Shown here: piece by piece, positions 61,537 to 64,000 of the stretch | Layout: every line of letters begins with the position of its first letter | Numbering within the stretch: position 1 is the first letter of the stretch | NCBI RefSeq assembly: GCF_010975035.1 | Contig: NZ_JAAIUV010000006.1 | Coordinates: forward strand, 1-64,000 | Direction: 5' to 3' | From: Neobacillus thermocopriae | GTDB lineage: Bacteria > Bacillota > Bacilli > Bacillales > Cytobacillaceae | Length of the DNA stretch: 64,000 nucleotides | Made by a program: the position numbers and the translations under genes | Notes under the pieces: generated by a model | What the model saw: only the letters and a program-made list of their open reading frames with translations | Told to the model about the DNA's origin: nothing | Databases searched by the model: none

Positions 61537-61637
61537 TTTTCAAGAGAGATGGAGGCACAAGCCCAATAATATCTCGATTAGCGGATTACGAGTGAAAAAG
61601 TTGGGCTGTTCCATTCCCAGCAAGTAGGTCTTGATAA
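61537..61637 (+). ncRNA. Structured leader RNA upstream of the NhaC-type gene (candidate riboswitch)
   Basis: Four nested helices: P1 61537-61545 with 61629-61637 (one mismatch), P2 GATGGA 61548-61553 with 61610-61615, P3 AGCCCAA 61560-61566 with 61601-61607, P4 CTCG 61573-61576 with 61589-61592. Single-stranded GGCACA and TTCCCAGCAAGTAGG segments lie between them. The 5' part (CAAGAGAGATGGAGG then GCCC) and the closing TCTTGATAAATTAGAG resemble SAM-I (S-box) ends, but the S-box core CCCGGCAACC is missing. No clear terminator follows, so any control may be translational. Confidence 0.45.
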
Positions 61638-61748
61638 ATTAGAGGACTGTTTTAATTGTTATAAGGTATCTTCTTATTACTTTAAGAGGAGGCCGTGTGC
61701 GGGGCAAAAAAATTTATGTAGCCCATTTTAATTTTCGGAGGTAAAACT

Positions 61749-63053
61749 ATGAAAAAAGGAAATCCATGGGCTTTAATCCCTTTTGTTGTATTTTTGATTT
61801 TATTTATTGGTACAGGGGTTATTACAGGTGATTTTTATGCCTTTCCTGTTATTGTAGCCATTACCATTTCGAGCGCTGTGGCATTGGCAATGAATCGAAA
61901 AGAACCTTTTACGCAGAAGGTAGATATTTTTTGCCGGGGGGCCGGAAATTCGAATGTCATGCTGATGGTTGTCATTTTTCTCTTGGCCGGGGCCTTTTCA
62001 GAAGTAGCAAAAGGCATGGGGGCCGTGGAGTCTGCTGTTAACCTTGCATTATCATTCGTTCCGCAAAACCTTATAATTGTCGGCTTATTTATCATCGCTT
62101 GTTTTATCTCCCTTTCAATGGGGACATCGATGGGAACGATTGTAGCACTGGCGCCAATTGGAGTTGGGATAAGCGAACAAACCGATTTTTCCTTGGCTCT
62201 AGTAATGGGTGCTATTATCGGTGGATCCATGTTTGGCGATAATTTATCCTTTATTTCAGATACAACTATTACTGCTGTTCGAACACAAGGTACAGAAATG
62301 AAAGATAAATTTAAGGTGAATTTTTGGATCGTGTTGCCAGCAGCTATTATTACAGGGATTATTTTATGGGCTATCACATTTGGTGAAACGACACAGGTAG
62401 AGCATTTAAGCTATAATTGGGTAAGTATTGTTCCCTATGTTTTGGTCATTATTTTAGCGTTAGCTGGAATGAATGTTTTCTTAGTTCTAGCATCAGGGAT
62501 TACTCTTGCTGGAGCAATTGGCTTAACGAATGGTAGTTATGATATTATGACCCTCTTGGGGAAAATTAGCGAAGGAATGGCAGGAATGTATGAAATGGCC
62601 TTCCTTGCCATACTAATAGCTGGAATGGTAGAGATTATAAAATTTAACGGCGGAATTGACTTTCTCCTTCAACTTGCAACACGTAGGATCAAGTCGAAAA
62701 AGGGTGCCGAATTTAGTATCGCAGGTCTTGTTGGGCTAACGAATTTATCAACGGCCAATAATACGATTTCCATTTTAATAGCTGGTCCACTTGCCAAAAA
62801 TATTGCTGAACAATATGGAATTGAGCCACGAAAATCAGCTAGTATATTAGATATTTTCTCCTGTACAATCCAAGGCCTTCTGCCATATGGAGCCCAATTT
62901 TTGGTAGCAGCAAGCATAGCCAAAATATCACCAGTTAGTATCTTGCAATATTCTTTCTATCCAATCCTTATTGGAATCTGCGGAATCTGTGCTATCCTAA
63001 TAGGATATCCGGCAAAAGAAAAAAGAACTAATAAACATGAAGTAACAAATTAA
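61749..63053 (+). CDS. NhaC-family Na+/H+ antiporter-like transporter
   Basis: A 434-aa membrane protein with about eleven TM helices, of the NhaC family. GTSMGTIVALAPIGVGI and GGSMFGDNLSFISDTTI are the two re-entrant-loop motifs, and the second half repeats the pattern (NLSTANNTISILIAGP and GLLPYGAQFLVAAS). Most members are annotated as ion antiporters, but some are regulated with methionine genes and proposed as methionine transporters (MetT); the S-box-like leader here makes that a real alternative. GGAGG precedes ATG 61749. Confidence 0.88.
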   Translation: MKKGNPWALIPFVVFLILFIGTGVITGDFYAFPVIVAITISSAVALAMNRKEPFTQKVDIFCRGAGNSNVMLMVVIFLLAGAFSEVAKGMGAVESAVNLALSFVPQNLIIVGLFIIACFISLSMGTSMGTIVALAPIGVGISEQTDFSLALVMGAIIGGSMFGDNLSFISDTTITAVRTQGTEMKDKFKVNFWIVLPAAIITGIILWAITFGETTQVEHLSYNWVSIVPYVLVIILALAGMNVFLVLASGITLAGAIGLTNGSYDIMTLLGKISEGMAGMYEMAFLAILIAGMVEIIKFNGGIDFLLQLATRRIKSKKGAEFSIAGLVGLTNLSTANNTISILIAGPLAKNIAEQYGIEPRKSASILDIFSCTIQGLLPYGAQFLVAASIAKISPVSILQYSFYPILIGICGICAILIGYPAKEKRTNKHEVTN

Positions 63054-63066
63054 TCAAGCTTAAGCT

Positions 63067-63119
63067 CAAATGAACTCCCTTCTATTCACGTGCTATAAGA
63101 ATGGAAGGGAGTTCATTTG
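63067..63119 (+). terminator. Long hairpin after the NhaC-type gene
   Basis: A 21-nt arm at 63067-63087 pairs with 63099-63119 with a single G-T wobble. Only TT follows, so it may protect the 3' end more than terminate. Confidence 0.75.
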
Positions 63120-63141
63120 TTAATACTTTCACCAGGAATAG

Positions 63142-63171
63142 GCGATCATTCTTGGAATGATCGCTTCTTTC
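63142..63171 (+). terminator. Second terminator after the NhaC-type gene
   Basis: GCGATCATTC (63142-63151) and GAATGATCGC (63155-63164) pair perfectly around TTG, followed by TTCTTTC. Confidence 0.8.
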
Positions 63172-63222
63172 ATTTATCGATAACTTTTTAAATTGCTTGT
63201 AGGATGATATTGTTGAAAAATA

Positions 63223-63720
63223 TCACTTTAATAGAATGTCACTAATTTCCCTTACCCAACTATGTTGATGCTCCCAACTTTTCCACACATCCAACATCCA
63301 TTTCCGAATCATTTCGTCACGACTTTCCCCTGGTTGTGTGTTTAAAACATTCATCACAGTTAAAGAATAGGCCGAAGGATGGGGAGGTTGTAATGGATTC
63401 CACTTAAATTTTTTGCGACTAAGGAGCGTATGTACACGCTGTACTTGCCTCCCATTAAATCCTTTCTCAATAGCATAATATAACCCAATTAACGTAAAGG
63501 CAGTGGTTATTGGTTTCATACCATTGCCTGAATGTTGAGCTTAGTAGGTATCGCTGGCATGTTGATGTATAAAATCAATATCCTATTTACTGAGTGTATA
63601 ACTACTTAATTCACTGAATTTTTGATAACATTCACCCGAAGCATTATAATCCATATTTAATGGAATATGGTGATGGGGTAACTTTAGCCCACACCCAGGA
63701 CATTCTATTATCTTTTCCAA
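63223..63720 (-). pseudogene. DUF5946-like zinc-motif protein gene with two in-frame stops
   Basis: Read from TTG 63720, which follows a GGAGGT site, the frame gives MEKIIECPGCGLKLPHHH and NMDYNASGECYQKFSEL, then TAG at 63585-63583 (codon 46), 13 more codons, TAA at 63543-63541 (codon 60), and then an open frame to 63223 containing HPSAYSLTVMNVL and RKWMLDVWKSWEHQH. Total 166 codons without frameshift. CPGCG plus the later W/H-rich helices resemble the DUF5946 family (tentative). The last 98 codons start at an internal ATG without a clear ribosome binding site, so the gene is probably inactivated. Confidence 0.7.
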
Positions 63721-63882
63721 AGCTTTAATACCTCCAAACTTATAAATACTTCATGCTATTTTTAAAACTGTCACTGTTTTATTAATCATATCTTTAATAA
63801 AAAGGAACGAACACATATTTATTTACTTCTTTCACTATTTTCCCCGTAAGATTAAATTAATCTATTTATTGATTCCTAACAG

Positions 63883-63914
63883 AAAAAAGGCCCCGCGCAT
63901 TATTGCACAGAGCC
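63883..63914 (-). terminator. Terminator of a gene lying right of the window
   Basis: On the minus strand GGCTCTGTGC pairs, partly by G-T wobbles, with GCGCGGGGCC and is followed by TTTTTT. The rest of 63721-64000 shows no gene; a minus-strand gene beyond the right edge is implied. Confidence 0.65.
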
Positions 63915-64000
63915 GATAGGAAGGGGTAGTTTTATAATAAAGCATTTTTCATTACCAAATAAACCGCTATTTTCTTTGACATAAAAAACAATCTCTAAAC

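Noticed and set aside
61537-61637. Standard SAM-I (S-box) riboswitch
   Set aside because: Ends look similar, but the CCCGGCAACC core and the usual four-way junction are missing, so I report a candidate of unknown class instead.
61835-62377. Open frame of 180 codons on the minus strand
   Set aside because: Complement of the NhaC-type gene, explained by its codon usage.

Overview
The window reads as a chromosomal segment of a low-GC, endospore-forming Bacillaceae species. Gene content and order follow the Bacillus subtilis region that runs from the NAD cluster (nadABC, nifS, niaR) through pheAB, obg, spo0B, the rpmA-prp-rplU ribosomal operon, spoIVFAB, minCD, mreBCD, radC, maf, spoIIB, folC, valS, ysxE, spoVID and hemLBDCXA to engB, lonA, lonB, clpX, tig and ysoA. 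Sporulation genes (spo0B, spoIVFA, spoIVFB, spoIIB, spoVID, ysxE, lonB) establish the endospore lifestyle. I cannot name the species. Nearly all genes are on the minus strand; the plus strand carries the nifS-niaR pair, two small membrane-protein genes, a TetR regulator and an NhaC-type transporter.

Layout. 1-600: truncated IS1182-type transposase gene and a palindrome directly downstream of nadA, where B. subtilis has safA. 0.6-6 kb: NAD de novo synthesis, with a divergent nifS-niaR operon and a shared operator. 6-10.8 kb: pheA and pheB, separated by a hairpin with a T-run, then obg, spo0B, and rpmA-prp-rplU behind an L21-type leader. 10.8-21 kb: RNase G (absent from B. subtilis), spoIVFB-spoIVFA, minDC, mreDCB, radC, maf, spoIIB.

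21-34 kb is the main accessory block. It is a type IV pilus locus in the slot between spoIIB and folC that holds only comC in B. subtilis: major pilin, prepilin peptidase, PilM, PilN, PilO-like, PilB, PilT, PilC and three minor pilins. The last minor pilin carries a regular 20-residue Asn-Asn repeat, probably a beta-solenoid. A membrane-bound GAF-GGDEF diguanylate cyclase gene lies directly upstream, and PilB carries two MshEN-type cyclic-di-GMP-binding motifs, so second-messenger production and the pilus motor appear genetically linked.

34-57 kb returns to conserved core: folC, valS with a T-box leader, ysxE, spoVID, the haem operon hemA-X-C-D-B-L, engB-lonA, lonB, clpX, tig and ysoA. 57-64 kb is accessory: a decayed gene remnant, a two-gene ABC exporter with a divergent TetR regulator and a perfect inverted repeat between them, an NhaC-family transporter behind a long structured leader RNA, and a small zinc-finger-like gene interrupted by two in-frame stops.

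Start codons were chosen by ribosome binding site and family length. Several genes use TTG or GTG (lonA, spoVID, pilM, pilN, prepilin peptidase, radC, the diguanylate cyclase).
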